64,000 bases of DNA from Rathayibacter sp. SD072. GTDB lineage: Bacteria; Actinomycetota; Actinomycetes; Actinomycetales; Microbacteriaceae. The stretch covers positions 1 through 64,000 of the forward strand of contig NZ_JADILJ010000003.1 in the NCBI RefSeq assembly GCF_017355185.1, read 5' to 3'. Each line of letters begins with the position of its first letter. Position 1 is the stretch's first letter. The notes under the pieces were generated by a model. It searched no databases and was not told where the DNA came from. It worked only from the letters and a program-made list of their open reading frames with translations. The translations under genes and the position numbers were made by a program. This document shows, one piece after another, positions 1-10,043 of this stretch.

Positions 1-50
1 CCGTGCTTGTCCTTGACCGAGACGGTCAGGAGGATGCCGCCGAAGACCCC
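1..50. repeat. 50-bp inverted repeat, arm 1
   Basis: Bases 1-50 are an exact reverse complement of bases 520-569, which lie inside the SCO6880-like gene. The match stops at base 51 (paired with 519) and may continue upstream of the window. A coding-strand segment of a conjugation gene turning up inverted about 470 bp away, at the very edge of the sequence, is typical of a chimeric read or contig-end artefact. A true inverted duplication cannot be excluded from sequence alone. Confidence 0.9.
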
Positions 51-336
51 TGGCACTCCCGCGTCGTCGCCGGCTGCTGACCCGTCCGGGTCGGCGTCGA
101 CGGCGAGCAGCGGCGCCGGAGCGGGTGCGGGAAGTGCCGCGACGAGTGGCGCAGCGGCCGGAGCGTCGAGCGGCGCTGGGGCCGGTGCGGCAGCGGGCGG
201 CGCGGCGGCTGCGGCCGGTCCGATCGGCGCCGGTATCGCCGTCGCGACGAAGGCCGCGGAGGGCGTCAAGCACGCCGCGCAGGCAGTCAAGGCCGGCACC
301 GAAGAGGCGACCGGCAGCAACGAGAACGGGAGCTAA
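1..336 (+). CDS. C-terminal tail of a TrbL/VirB6-like conjugal transfer protein (partial)
   Basis: An open frame runs from the window edge to a TAA at 334-336. From about base 52 it encodes a low-complexity Ala/Gly/Ser-rich stretch followed by a short helical, lysine-containing tail. Such tails are usual at the C-terminus of the polytopic TrbL/VirB6-like inner-membrane proteins that precede SCO6880-type genes in actinobacterial conjugation operons; that family placement is inferred from position and composition. The first ~17 codons come from the inverted copy of 520-569 and are probably not real coding sequence, so the apparent TTG start at base 7 should be distrusted. The next gene starts 3 bases downstream, consistent with one operon. 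Confidence 0.5.
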   Translation, partial: PCLSLTETVRRMPPKTPGTPASSPAADPSGSASTASSGAGAGAGSAATSGAAAGASSGAGAGAAAGGAAAAAGPIGAGIAVATKAAEGVKHAAQAVKAGTEEATGSNENGS

Positions 337-339
337 CCC

Positions 340-1854
340 ATGAGCAACGCAACAGCCACCGATCCGGTGAAGGCCCGCACCTACGGCAACTGGCGAAAGC
401 CCCAGACCGCCGGCCTTGGCGGGCTCGGGCAGCTCGCCACCCTCGTGATGTTCGTGGGCATCGTGTCCTCGATCATCGCGTCCATGTTCTCCGGCCTCGG
501 TCCCGCACTGATCGTCGCCGGGGTCTTCGGCGGCATCCTCCTGACCGTCTCGGTCAAGGACAAGCACGGGCAATCAGCCCTGGGAAGGACGGTGGTCCGC
601 GTGAACTGGTGGCGCACCAAGAGCAAGGGAGCGAACATTTACCGCTCCGGACCCATCGGTCGCGCGAAGTGGGGCACGTTCCAGCTCCCCGGCCTCGCCG
701 CAGCGTCGCAGCTCACGGAGCACGAGGACTCCCACGGGCGGCGGTTCGCGCTGATCAGCACGCCCGCGACGCGCCACTTCACGATCGTGCTCGCGACCGA
801 GCCGGACGGTGCCGCGCTGGTGGATCAGGAGCAGATCAACAACCAGGTGGCCGAGTACGGCATCTGGCTCGCCAACCTCGGGGACGAGCCCGGCATCGAG
901 GCCGCCTCCGTCACGGTCGAGACAGCCCCTGACACGGGCACGCGGCTGCGCGGTGAGGTCGAGGGCTCGATGGACCCTGACGCCCCACTGTTTGCTCGAG
1001 CGATGCTCTCGGAGGTCGTGGAGACCTACCCGGTCGGGTCGGCAACGATCCGCGCGTACATCGCGCTCACGTTCACCGCGAACGCGCGCATCAACGGGAA
1101 GCGCCGCAACGCGCAGGAAGTCGCCGCGGACCTCTCCGCTCGCATCCCCGGCCTGACGTCTTCTCTCGCCGCTACCGGGGCCGGCGCGGCCCGTCCGCTC
1201 GGTGCGCAGGAGATCTGCGAGGTCATCCGCACCGCCTACGACCCCGACGCGGCCGTCCTCATCGATCAGGCACGCGCGGAAGGCGAAACGGCCGACCTGT
1301 CCTGGACCGACGTCGGCCCGGCCGCGGCTGAGGCCCACTGGGACTCCTACCGGCACGACGGCGCCGTGTCGACGTCGTGGACGATGACTGCTCCGCCGCG
1401 CGGCGTGGTCCAGGCCGGCATCCTCGCTCGTCTCCTCGCCCCGCACCGGGACATCGCCCGCAAGCGCGTCACCCTGCTCTACCGCCCCATCGATCCCGCC
1501 CGCGCGGCGGCGCTGGTCGAGGCAGACCTCAACGCCGCGCAGTTCAATAGCTCGGCGTCGACCAAGCCCACCGCGCGGTCGACCCTCTCCACCCGCTCGG
1601 CGCAGGCCACAGCGGCGGAGGAAGCGGCCGGGGCCGGCCTGATGAACTTCGGGCTCATCGTCACGGCCACGACGATGCAGCGCACTCAGGAGCCAGAGGC
1701 TCGCGCGGCCGTCGACTCGCTGACTTCGGCCGCACGTCTGCGGATGAGGCCGGCGTTCGGGTCGCAAGACTCCGCGTTCGCCGCAGCGCTCCCGCTCGGG
1801 CTGGTCCTACCGCGGCACCTGCGCATCCCGAACGAGGTGCGGGAAGCCCTGTGA
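340..1854 (+). CDS. SCO6880-like type IV secretion/conjugation membrane protein
   Basis: This 504-residue protein has a short cytoplasmic N-terminus, two hydrophobic segments at about residues 27-49 and 51-70, and a long soluble region. This layout, in front of a VirB4 ATPase gene, matches the SCO6880 family of actinobacterial conjugation loci, thought to combine VirB3/TrbC-like membrane and VirB4 N-terminal-like functions. It probably forms part of the inner-membrane platform of the mating channel. The start ATG at 340 lies 3 bases after the previous stop. The stop overlaps a GTG of the next frame, but the next gene probably starts later. Bases 520-569 also occur inverted at the window edge. 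Confidence 0.75.
   Translation: MSNATATDPVKARTYGNWRKPQTAGLGGLGQLATLVMFVGIVSSIIASMFSGLGPALIVAGVFGGILLTVSVKDKHGQSALGRTVVRVNWWRTKSKGANIYRSGPIGRAKWGTFQLPGLAAASQLTEHEDSHGRRFALISTPATRHFTIVLATEPDGAALVDQEQINNQVAEYGIWLANLGDEPGIEAASVTVETAPDTGTRLRGEVEGSMDPDAPLFARAMLSEVVETYPVGSATIRAYIALTFTANARINGKRRNAQEVAADLSARIPGLTSSLAATGAGAARPLGAQEICEVIRTAYDPDAAVLIDQARAEGETADLSWTDVGPAAAEAHWDSYRHDGAVSTSWTMTAPPRGVVQAGILARLLAPHRDIARKRVTLLYRPIDPARAAALVEADLNAAQFNSSASTKPTARSTLSTRSAQATAAEEAAGAGLMNFGLIVTATTMQRTQEPEARAAVDSLTSAARLRMRPAFGSQDSAFAAALPLGLVLPRHLRIPNEVREAL
520..569. repeat. 50-bp inverted repeat, arm 2 (inside SCO6880-like gene)
   Basis: This is the partner of the arm at 1-50, with perfect complementarity over 50 bases. 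This copy is probably the genuine one, because it lies in frame within the second membrane segment and following linker of the SCO6880-like protein. Confidence 0.9.
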
Positions 1855-1952
1855 CGATCGCCACCGCATCCGGGACGGCACTGGACGAGTGTCCGGTGCC
1901 GTCCCCGGTTAAGCACCCTCTCCCCCGCCCCGATCACTGCCGGAGGTTCCCA

Positions 1953-3917
1953 GTGAGCATCACCACCAAGCTCTTCTCCCGCCACCGCGACGAGCCTGCC
2001 ACCGTCGACGTCTCGACGGTCGACGGGGACGAGCTGCCCACGGGCGCTGCCGACATCGACCAAGAGACGGAGGCTGTGGACGTCGACGCGCTGGACACGG
2101 CCGTGTCCACTGGCGCGGTTGGTGCCCCGTCGACGGCGCAGGCCGCGGCGACGTCGACAGACAGTCGCGCCGGTTCTCGCCGTGCGCGGAGGGTGCAGGA
2201 GGAGGCCGCGGCCGCACGTGCAGCCGCGTCACCATTGGCCCGCGAGAAGCCCTCCAAGCGATCGCGGAAGAAGCGGGCGATCCCGCACCAGGGCGGCAGG
2301 CAGAAGACGGAGAAAGAGCCGGCGCCCAAGCGCCCGCTGCGGCCGACGTCGACCGGATGGCTCGGCCGCGGGGGCGGGCAGGCCGTCTCGATTCAGCCCG
2401 CCGACGAGTTCCGCGCGACCACCGTGCAGGTGTGCGGGCTGTACCCGTTCTCGGTCGGCACCGGCACGCCCATGATCGGCGTGCCCCTCGGGAAGAACCT
2501 CGCCACGGGGGCGTCGGTCCTGTGCGACCCGATCAGCTGGTTCCAGCGGGCGCAGCTCATCTCCAACCCGTCGATGTTCGTCCTCGGCAAGCCAGGCCTG
2601 GGGAAGTCCTCGCTCACCCGCCGCATGGCGACAGGGCTCGCCGGATACGGGACGCTGCCGCTGGTCCTGGGCGACTTAAAGCCCGACTACGTGGACCTGA
2701 TCCGCGCGATGGACGGGCAGGTCATCACCCTCGGCCGCGGCCGGGGGTACTTGAACATCCTCGACCCGGGAGAGGCGACCACGGCGGCTCAGCGCCTCCG
2801 CGACGATGCCGACCGGGCGCTCGAGCGGGCGGCGAAGCTCGACGCTCGCGGGGAGGACTCGACAGAGGAGCGCAAGCACGCCGTGAAGTCGCAGCGCCTT
2901 GCCTCGCAGGTGCTCGCGGACGCGCACGGCCGCCGGCACACGATGATCGCGGCGCTGCTGACGATCCTCCGCTCCGAGCCGCCGAGCGACCGAGAGGAGA
3001 CAATCATCGACCGGGCGCTGAAGTACCTAGACGAGACCCACGAGGGCATCCCCGTCCTCGCAGACCTCCTCGCGGTGATTCAGGCGGCGCCGGACGAGAT
3101 TCGACAGGTCGCCCTCGACCGCGGCGACCTCACCCGCTACAAGGCGATCACCGAGAACCTCGAAGCCTCATTGATCGGCCTCACCACCGGAGGCCGACTG
3201 GGCGAAATCTTCTCCCGCCAGACCACCACCCCGATGCGGCGGGACCGGCCGGTGGTCTACGACGTGTCCTCGATCGATGACTCTGAGGGCGATCTGCAGG
3301 CCAGCATCCTCCTCGCCTGCTGGTCCGCCGGCTTCGGAACGGTGAACGTCGCCTCGGCTCTCGCGGAGGCGGGGTTGGAGCCGCGACGGCACTACTTCGT
3401 GATCCTCGATGAGCTGTGGCGGGCGCTGCGCGCGGGCAAGGGCATGGTCGATCGCGTCGACGCGCTCACCCGTCTCAACCGCGCCCGCGGCGTCGGCCTC
3501 GCGATGATCAGCCACACCATGTCCGACCTCCTCGCGCTCGCCTCGCAAGAGGACCAGATGAAGGCCAAAGGCTTCGTGGAACGCTCCGGCATGGTCATCT
3601 GCGGAGGCCTCCCCGGCGCGGAGATGCCGCTGCTGACCTCGGCTGTGCCGCTCTCGAATGCGGAACAGTCGATGCTCACGAGCTGGCAGGACCCGCCCGC
3701 CTGGGATCCCGTCTCCGGGCACGAGTCCGAGCCTCCCGGCCGTGGCCGGTTCCTGATCAAGGTGGGCGGCCGTCCGGGCATCCCGATCCGGGTACAGCTC
3801 ACCGCCGCCGAGCTGGACGTCAACGACACCAACAAGCTCTGGCACACCACCTCCCGCGCGGGACGGGCGAACGAGCCGCTGGCGACGGATCCGGTCGTGG
3901 TGGAGATCCTGCCGTGA
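1953..3917 (+). CDS. VirB4-like conjugation ATPase
   Basis: This is the motor ATPase of a conjugative type IV secretion system, energising channel assembly and substrate transfer at the membrane. A Walker A motif GKPGLGKSS sits at about residues 211-219 and a Walker B-like VILDELW at about residue 483, both within a VirB4/TraC-type domain. The N-terminal ~140 residues are charged, Ala-rich and probably disordered. The frame is open from a GTG at 1851, but GTG 1953 is preferred: it has CGGAGG six bases upstream, and the 34 intervening codons are Pro/Cys-rich. That choice gives 654 residues. The stop overlaps the GTG of the small membrane protein that follows. Confidence 0.85.
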   Translation: MSITTKLFSRHRDEPATVDVSTVDGDELPTGAADIDQETEAVDVDALDTAVSTGAVGAPSTAQAAATSTDSRAGSRRARRVQEEAAAARAAASPLAREKPSKRSRKKRAIPHQGGRQKTEKEPAPKRPLRPTSTGWLGRGGGQAVSIQPADEFRATTVQVCGLYPFSVGTGTPMIGVPLGKNLATGASVLCDPISWFQRAQLISNPSMFVLGKPGLGKSSLTRRMATGLAGYGTLPLVLGDLKPDYVDLIRAMDGQVITLGRGRGYLNILDPGEATTAAQRLRDDADRALERAAKLDARGEDSTEERKHAVKSQRLASQVLADAHGRRHTMIAALLTILRSEPPSDREETIIDRALKYLDETHEGIPVLADLLAVIQAAPDEIRQVALDRGDLTRYKAITENLEASLIGLTTGGRLGEIFSRQTTTPMRRDRPVVYDVSSIDDSEGDLQASILLACWSAGFGTVNVASALAEAGLEPRRHYFVILDELWRALRAGKGMVDRVDALTRLNRARGVGLAMISHTMSDLLALASQEDQMKAKGFVERSGMVICGGLPGAEMPLLTSAVPLSNAEQSMLTSWQDPPAWDPVSGHESEPPGRGRFLIKVGGRPGIPIRVQLTAAELDVNDTNKLWHTTSRAGRANEPLATDPVVVEILP

Positions 3918-4108
3918 ACCTCTGGCTGGGCTTCGTCGGAGTCGTGATCTTCGGCCTCGGCAGCGTGTGTCACGTCGTCGTCCAGGGCACCGATGTGTGG
4001 ACGCGGCGCGCGTTGACCCGGCCGCACGCGCTCTCGATTGTCGGCTGGATGCTCACCGCCGCCGGCGCAGCGGTTGTCGCCGCGGTGATGCTGCCGGCGC
4101 TCCCATGA
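3914..4108 (+). CDS. small two-helix membrane protein of the conjugation operon
   Basis: GTG 3914 overlaps the VirB4 stop by four bases (GTGA), and the ORF runs 64 codons to a TGA that itself overlaps the next start. The peptide has hydrophobic segments at about residues 3-24 and 41-62 around a basic loop (TRRALTRPH), so it is a predicted two-pass membrane protein. No family is recognised. The double coupling to its neighbours makes it very likely a real gene, perhaps an accessory subunit of the mating channel. Confidence 0.7.
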   Translation: MNLWLGFVGVVIFGLGSVCHVVVQGTDVWTRRALTRPHALSIVGWMLTAAGAAVVAAVMLPALP

Positions 4109-4317
4109 GCTGCGCCTCGGCCGTCGTCTTCGAGGGCTACCTCTGGCGCTGCTCTCGAGCGGTGCCGGGGGACCATCGGTTCCACGTCACCGACCTTCCC
4201 GTCTCGTTCGTAGAGCGAGGCCTCGCGGTCCTCCACTGGGGGACCTCGCACCAAGCACCCGCCGACGACCGCACCCCGCGATGGTCTGGCCCGATCTACA
4301 CGGAGGAACGCACGTGA
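4105..4317 (+). CDS. small hypothetical protein between VirB4 and VirD4
   Basis: ATG 4105 overlaps the preceding stop (ATGA), and the 70-codon frame ends at a TGA overlapping the VirD4 GTG at 4314. The soluble product contains two Cys (residues 3 and 16) and a Trp-rich C-terminal half (LHWGTS, PRWSG). No family is recognised. Its position and translational coupling support it as a real gene of the conjugation operon. Confidence 0.6.
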   Translation: MSCASAVVFEGYLWRCSRAVPGDHRFHVTDLPVSFVERGLAVLHWGTSHQAPADDRTPRWSGPIYTEERT

Positions 4318-6209
4318 GCGTCACAGCGAACAACCGGCGCCGCGAGCCCGGCAAAGCAGGCAACGACGGGTTGATGCTCGGCGGAGCCCTCGCAGCGATC
4401 GCCGCTATCGGCATCGTCTGGGTGTCCGTCGCCGTCGGGTCGCAGCTCGACGGTGTGAACGAGACCCTGCCGAAGGACCCGTTCGAGATCCTTTCGGGTC
4501 TCGCCCGCGGCACCGTCACCTGGTCGGCGTCTGCGACAGCGGTCGCGCTTTCCGCGGTCGGCGTCATCGTGTCGATCGCCCTGTGGCTGATGTGGATGCG
4601 CGCTCTCGGGCGGAAGAACCGTGCGAACGTCGACCGGGCGGCTCGGTACATGGCGACGGAGCGGGACCTCGCGCCGATGCTGAGCAAGGAGGCGATGAAG
4701 AAGTCCAAGCGGCTCGGCGTCGAGGGCTCGCCCGGGGTGCCCGTGGGACGCCTGGTGTCGACGGGGAAGATGCTCTACGCCTCGTTCGAGGACATGATCA
4801 CCGTCGTCGCCGGCCCGCGGGTGGGCAAGTCGACGTCGCTGGTCATCCCGGCGATCATCGCCGCCCCGGGTGCAGTCGTCACGACGTCGAATAAGCGCGA
4901 CGTGCTCGACGCGACTCGCGACGTGCGCCAGAAGGAGGGGCCGGTGTGGGTGTTCGACCCGCAGCGTGTGGCTCGCGAGGACGCGACCTGGTGGTGGAAC
5001 CCCCTCTCCTACGTCACCGACGACGTGCGCGCCGCGAAGCTCGCGCAGTACTTCGCCTCCGGGTCCCGGGCGACGGACGCGAAGACGGACGCCTTCTTCG
5101 ATGGCGCCGGACAGAACCTCCTCGCCGGGATGCTGCTCGCGGCCGCAGTCGGCGGGCGACCGATCGCGCAGGTGTTCTCCTGGCTGACGGACTCGACCGA
5201 TGAGGAGCCGGTGCGGCTGCTGCGAGAGGGGGGCTACCCGATGATCGGGGACGCCGTGCTCGGCATCATCCAGTCGACCGACAAGCTGCGCGGCTCGGTG
5301 TACTCGACCGGTCAGGAGATGGCCGCGTGCTTGAAGAACACGCAGGTCGCGGACTGGGTGAACCCTCGCGGCGCCGCGGACCCGCGGCCGCAGTTCGACG
5401 CGGCAGAGTTCGTCCGAGGCTCCGGCACGCTCTACTCGCTGTCCAAGGAGGGCGCCGGCACCGCCGGCCCCCTCGTCACCGCGCTCACCGCGGCCACTCT
5501 CGAGGCGGCGACCGACCTCGCGGACACCTCGCCCGGAGGCCGACTGCGCACGCCGCTCGTCGGGATCCTCGATGAGGCCGCGAACGTCTGCCGGTGGCGG
5601 GACCTCCCCGACCTGTACTCACACTTCGGCTCCCGCGGCATCCCCATCATGTCGGTGTTCCAGTCCTGGTCCCAAGGCGTCGCCGTGTTCGGCAAGGAGG
5701 GCATGCTGAAACTGTGGAGCGCGTCGAACGCGTTCCTCTACCTCGGGAGCGTCAAGGAGAACGACTTCCTCCAGAACGTCTCCGAACTCGTCGGAGACTA
5801 CGACCGTGAGACGACCTCCGCCAGCTACAACAAGGGCGTCCGGTCGACGTCGACCGCGTTGAAGCGGGAGCGGATTCTGACTGTGGACGAGCTGGGCGCG
5901 ATGCCCCGCGGCCGCGCGGTGATGCTCTCCACCGGATCGCGTGCCGCGCTGCTACGAACCGTGCCGTGGTACGAGGGCGCGAAGGATCAGGTCGCGGCGA
6001 TCAAGGCGTCCATCGCCGCGCACGACCCGGCCGGCGCTCCTGCAGGAGCGCGCGTGGCGCCGGCGGCGGCGATGCCGACGTCACCGGTGATCGCGCAGCC
6101 GGCGGTCGCAACTGTGAAATCCGCACCGGCGACACCTCCGATTGACCTGGCGTCGTCTATGCGGGCACTGATGCAACGCGAGGACGCGCAGGAGCGCACC
6201 GATGGATGA
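4314..6209 (+). CDS. VirD4/TraG-type coupling protein (T4CP)
   Basis: The coupling protein is an inner-membrane ATPase that recruits the relaxosome or DNA to the conjugation channel. Hydrophobic segments near residues 20-42 and 66-90 precede a TraG/VirD4 nucleotide-binding domain with Walker A AGPRVGKST (about 167-175) and Walker B VGILDEAAN (about 416-424). GTG 4314 is preferred over ATG 4281 because CGGAGGA lies just upstream and the start overlaps the previous stop. The product is then 631 residues, normal for actinobacterial members. The C-terminal ~60 residues are Ala/Pro-rich. The stop overlaps the start of the DUF4913 gene by 8 bp. Confidence 0.88.
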   Translation: MSVTANNRRREPGKAGNDGLMLGGALAAIAAIGIVWVSVAVGSQLDGVNETLPKDPFEILSGLARGTVTWSASATAVALSAVGVIVSIALWLMWMRALGRKNRANVDRAARYMATERDLAPMLSKEAMKKSKRLGVEGSPGVPVGRLVSTGKMLYASFEDMITVVAGPRVGKSTSLVIPAIIAAPGAVVTTSNKRDVLDATRDVRQKEGPVWVFDPQRVAREDATWWWNPLSYVTDDVRAAKLAQYFASGSRATDAKTDAFFDGAGQNLLAGMLLAAAVGGRPIAQVFSWLTDSTDEEPVRLLREGGYPMIGDAVLGIIQSTDKLRGSVYSTGQEMAACLKNTQVADWVNPRGAADPRPQFDAAEFVRGSGTLYSLSKEGAGTAGPLVTALTAATLEAATDLADTSPGGRLRTPLVGILDEAANVCRWRDLPDLYSHFGSRGIPIMSVFQSWSQGVAVFGKEGMLKLWSASNAFLYLGSVKENDFLQNVSELVGDYDRETTSASYNKGVRSTSTALKRERILTVDELGAMPRGRAVMLSTGSRAALLRTVPWYEGAKDQVAAIKASIAAHDPAGAPAGARVAPAAAMPTSPVIAQPAVATVKSAPATPPIDLASSMRALMQREDAQERTDG

Positions 6210-6915
6210 CGTCGACCCGATCGATTCCGACGAGTTCGACGCTGCGGCGCCAGCAGAAGGGGGTTCTCCGGTAACGGGGAGCCCCCTTGGGGTTGCGGGC
6301 GGCATGGGGTCCGCTGTGGAGGACGCGCTGGGCGCTCTCGACGTCGACGCTCTCGTAGCCGACGCGGCGACAGCCGTCGTCGCGCAGCTCGTCAGCAAGC
6401 TCGCGAAGGACGCCCTCAGCGCCGCGCTGACACCTGAACGTGTCGAGATCCTCCGGGAGCGCACGGTAGCGGCCGTGGAGCGCGCGTTCGAGCCGCCAAC
6501 CGGCGACGAGGACCCCACTACGGCAGACGAGACGGTCTACGGCTCGGTGGATGAGTGGCTGCGGAAGTACTGGCGCTTCACCTACCGGCGCCGCGTCTCC
6601 GCCAAGGGACAGGGCACCGGCCGGTGGAAGGCCGAATGGTGGAACACCGACGAGGCCGTGCAACGACTCGAAGCCCTCTGGCGAGGTTGGGAGGCTGCAC
6701 GCCTGGACCCAGGACTCGGGACGAGTACCTGGTGGATCAATCACGCCGCCCCGCACATGACTGCACTTCTCGCCGTTGACGGGCCGTTTGCGGACGCGAA
6801 AGACGAGAACAACGTGGGAGACCCGTTGCCCTACAAGCGCCCCCCAAAACATCTCTTCCCGCCCGACAAGCAGCCGGGAGAGCGAGAACCGGCGCTGGTG
6901 TCACCCTTGCAGTGA
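6202..6915 (+). CDS. DUF4913 domain protein, end of conjugation operon
   Basis: The product is a 237-residue soluble protein. Residues ~110-196 (SVDEWLRKYWRFTYRR through the WWxTDE, LWRGWE and WW.NHA.PHM motifs) match the Trp-rich DUF4913 domain seen almost only on actinobacterial plasmids and integrative elements; its function is unknown. The start at 6202 overlaps the coupling-protein stop. A strong hairpin lies within codons 19-29, and an in-frame ATG at 6304 just after it is an alternative start that would leave the hairpin untranslated. Residues 1-100 are acidic and low in complexity, so either start is plausible. Confidence 0.7.
   Translation: MDDVDPIDSDEFDAAAPAEGGSPVTGSPLGVAGGMGSAVEDALGALDVDALVADAATAVVAQLVSKLAKDALSAALTPERVEILRERTVAAVERAFEPPTGDEDPTTADETVYGSVDEWLRKYWRFTYRRRVSAKGQGTGRWKAEWWNTDEAVQRLEALWRGWEAARLDPGLGTSTWWINHAAPHMTALLAVDGPFADAKDENNVGDPLPYKRPPKHLFPPDKQPGEREPALVSPLQ
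6257..6288 (+). promoter_or_regulatory. strong hairpin in the 5' part of the DUF4913 gene
   Basis: Left arm 6257-6269 pairs with right arm 6276-6288 over 13 bp (11 Watson-Crick, 2 G-T) around a 6-base loop. There is no T-run after it. Terminator-like or attenuator-like structures inside a coding start are unusual; it could instead be untranslated if translation begins at 6304. Confidence 0.5.
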
Positions 6916-7042
6916 TGCTGGAAATCATCGTCGGCTCGCGACGAGTAGCGCGCCTTACCCCTTACAGGCGAACGGGAGGCTACCAGCCATCATCAGCGCA
7001 GCCTGCTCTGCCTTCGTGCGACAGTCTGCAGAGTGTGCAAGG

Positions 7043-7067
7043 CTGCACTTTGTGATTGGAAGTGCAG
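7043..7067. promoter_or_regulatory. putative TetR operator (CTGCACTT-N9-AAGTGCAG)
   Basis: A perfect 8-bp inverted repeat with a 9-bp spacer ends 17 bases before the TetR start. The half-site TGCACT recurs in the palindrome upstream of the TetR at 30927, which has nearly the same recognition helix. The position suits autoregulation of the TetR-DHA2 operon. Confidence 0.6.
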
Positions 7068-7084
7068 AAAATGGCGTGGCGCGA

Positions 7085-9336
<2,252 letters not shown>

Positions 9337-9372
9337 GCATCGACTACAGAGAAGCAGACCATTCCGGTCTAC

Positions 9373-9960
9373 TCAGCCGAGTGAGTGGGCTGCGGAGCTG
9401 AGGCGTTCGAAGGCCGCATCGACGAGCGTGCCGAGGTCGGCGTCATCTGCGGTGGCCCAGTGTTCCCAAGCGACGTCAACGGCCGCGAGTGCGGCATTCG
9501 CGAGGACCCTCGCAGTGAAGGCATCAGGGATGCGCTCGGCGAGAGCGTCCGCGAGCGCAACGGCGCTTTCCGCTCGGCGCTCCCGCAGCCGGGAGGTGAG
9601 CGTCGGCTCGCTCATGATCAAGCGCAAGCGAGACCGGTAGCTACCGGGGGCCTCGGCGGCGACGAGGACGACCGGCTCGATCGCGAGACGCACAAGTTGC
9701 CAACTCGACAGTCGGGCGTCCGCGGGAAGGGCGCGAAGGGCCGCAGCGTGATCGAGCCGATTGCTTTCGACAGCAGCGATGACCACGTCCTCTTTGCTGC
9801 CGAAGTACCGGAAGAAGGTCGCTCGTGAGATTCCGGCCTCGCGGGCCGCTTCCTCGACAGTGACGGAGGAGTAGCCCCGTTCGAGAAACACGTCCAGAAC
9901 CGCCGCCGCGAACTGGGCGCGGAGGAGTTCTCGTGCCCGATCCCGTACTCCCGCAACCAT
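9373..9960 (-). CDS. TetR/AcrR-family regulator (paralogue of the one at 33103)
   Basis: The 195-residue regulator has the N-terminal HTH SVTVEEAAREAGISRATFFRYFGSKEDVV. It is divergent from the DHA2 pump at 10044 with an operator-rich 83-bp gap. The regulator at 33103 has the same length, a closely similar recognition helix (SRATFFRYFDAKEDVV) and the same arrangement, so the two modules appear to be duplicates. It probably represses the divergent pump and itself. Confidence 0.85.
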   Translation of the reverse strand: MVAGVRDRARELLRAQFAAAVLDVFLERGYSSVTVEEAAREAGISRATFFRYFGSKEDVVIAAVESNRLDHAAALRALPADARLSSWQLVRLAIEPVVLVAAEAPGSYRSRLRLIMSEPTLTSRLRERRAESAVALADALAERIPDAFTARVLANAALAAVDVAWEHWATADDADLGTLVDAAFERLSSAAHSLG

Positions 9961-9977
9961 GTTTCGAGCATAGGATG

Positions 9978-10020
9978 TGAGACGCGGTATCAGAGTGGAT
10001 ACGCAGTATCAGCTGTCTCA
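9978..10020. promoter_or_regulatory. compound TetR operator, GAGAC/GATAC half-sites
   Basis: TGAGAC at 9978-9983 and GTCTCA at 10015-10020 form outer inverted arms. GTATC 9987-9991 and GATAC 9998-10002 form inner arms, with a further GTATC at 10006-10010. The same GAGAC and GATAC elements, including TGAGACGC and GATACGC strings, occur between the paralogous TetR and pump at 33053-33093. Confidence 0.6.
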
Positions 10021-10043
10021 GTCCATCCGAGCCGGGAGAATCG

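Noticed and set aside
574-1767. 397-codon open frame on the minus strand opposite the SCO6880-like gene
   Set aside because: Arg/Gly-rich composition without motifs; typical shadow frame in high-GC DNA opposite a coherent conjugation gene.
9357-9371. AGACC-N5-GGTCT hairpin between the first pump and the convergent TetR
   Set aside because: Only a 5-bp stem without a T-run; too weak to call a terminator.
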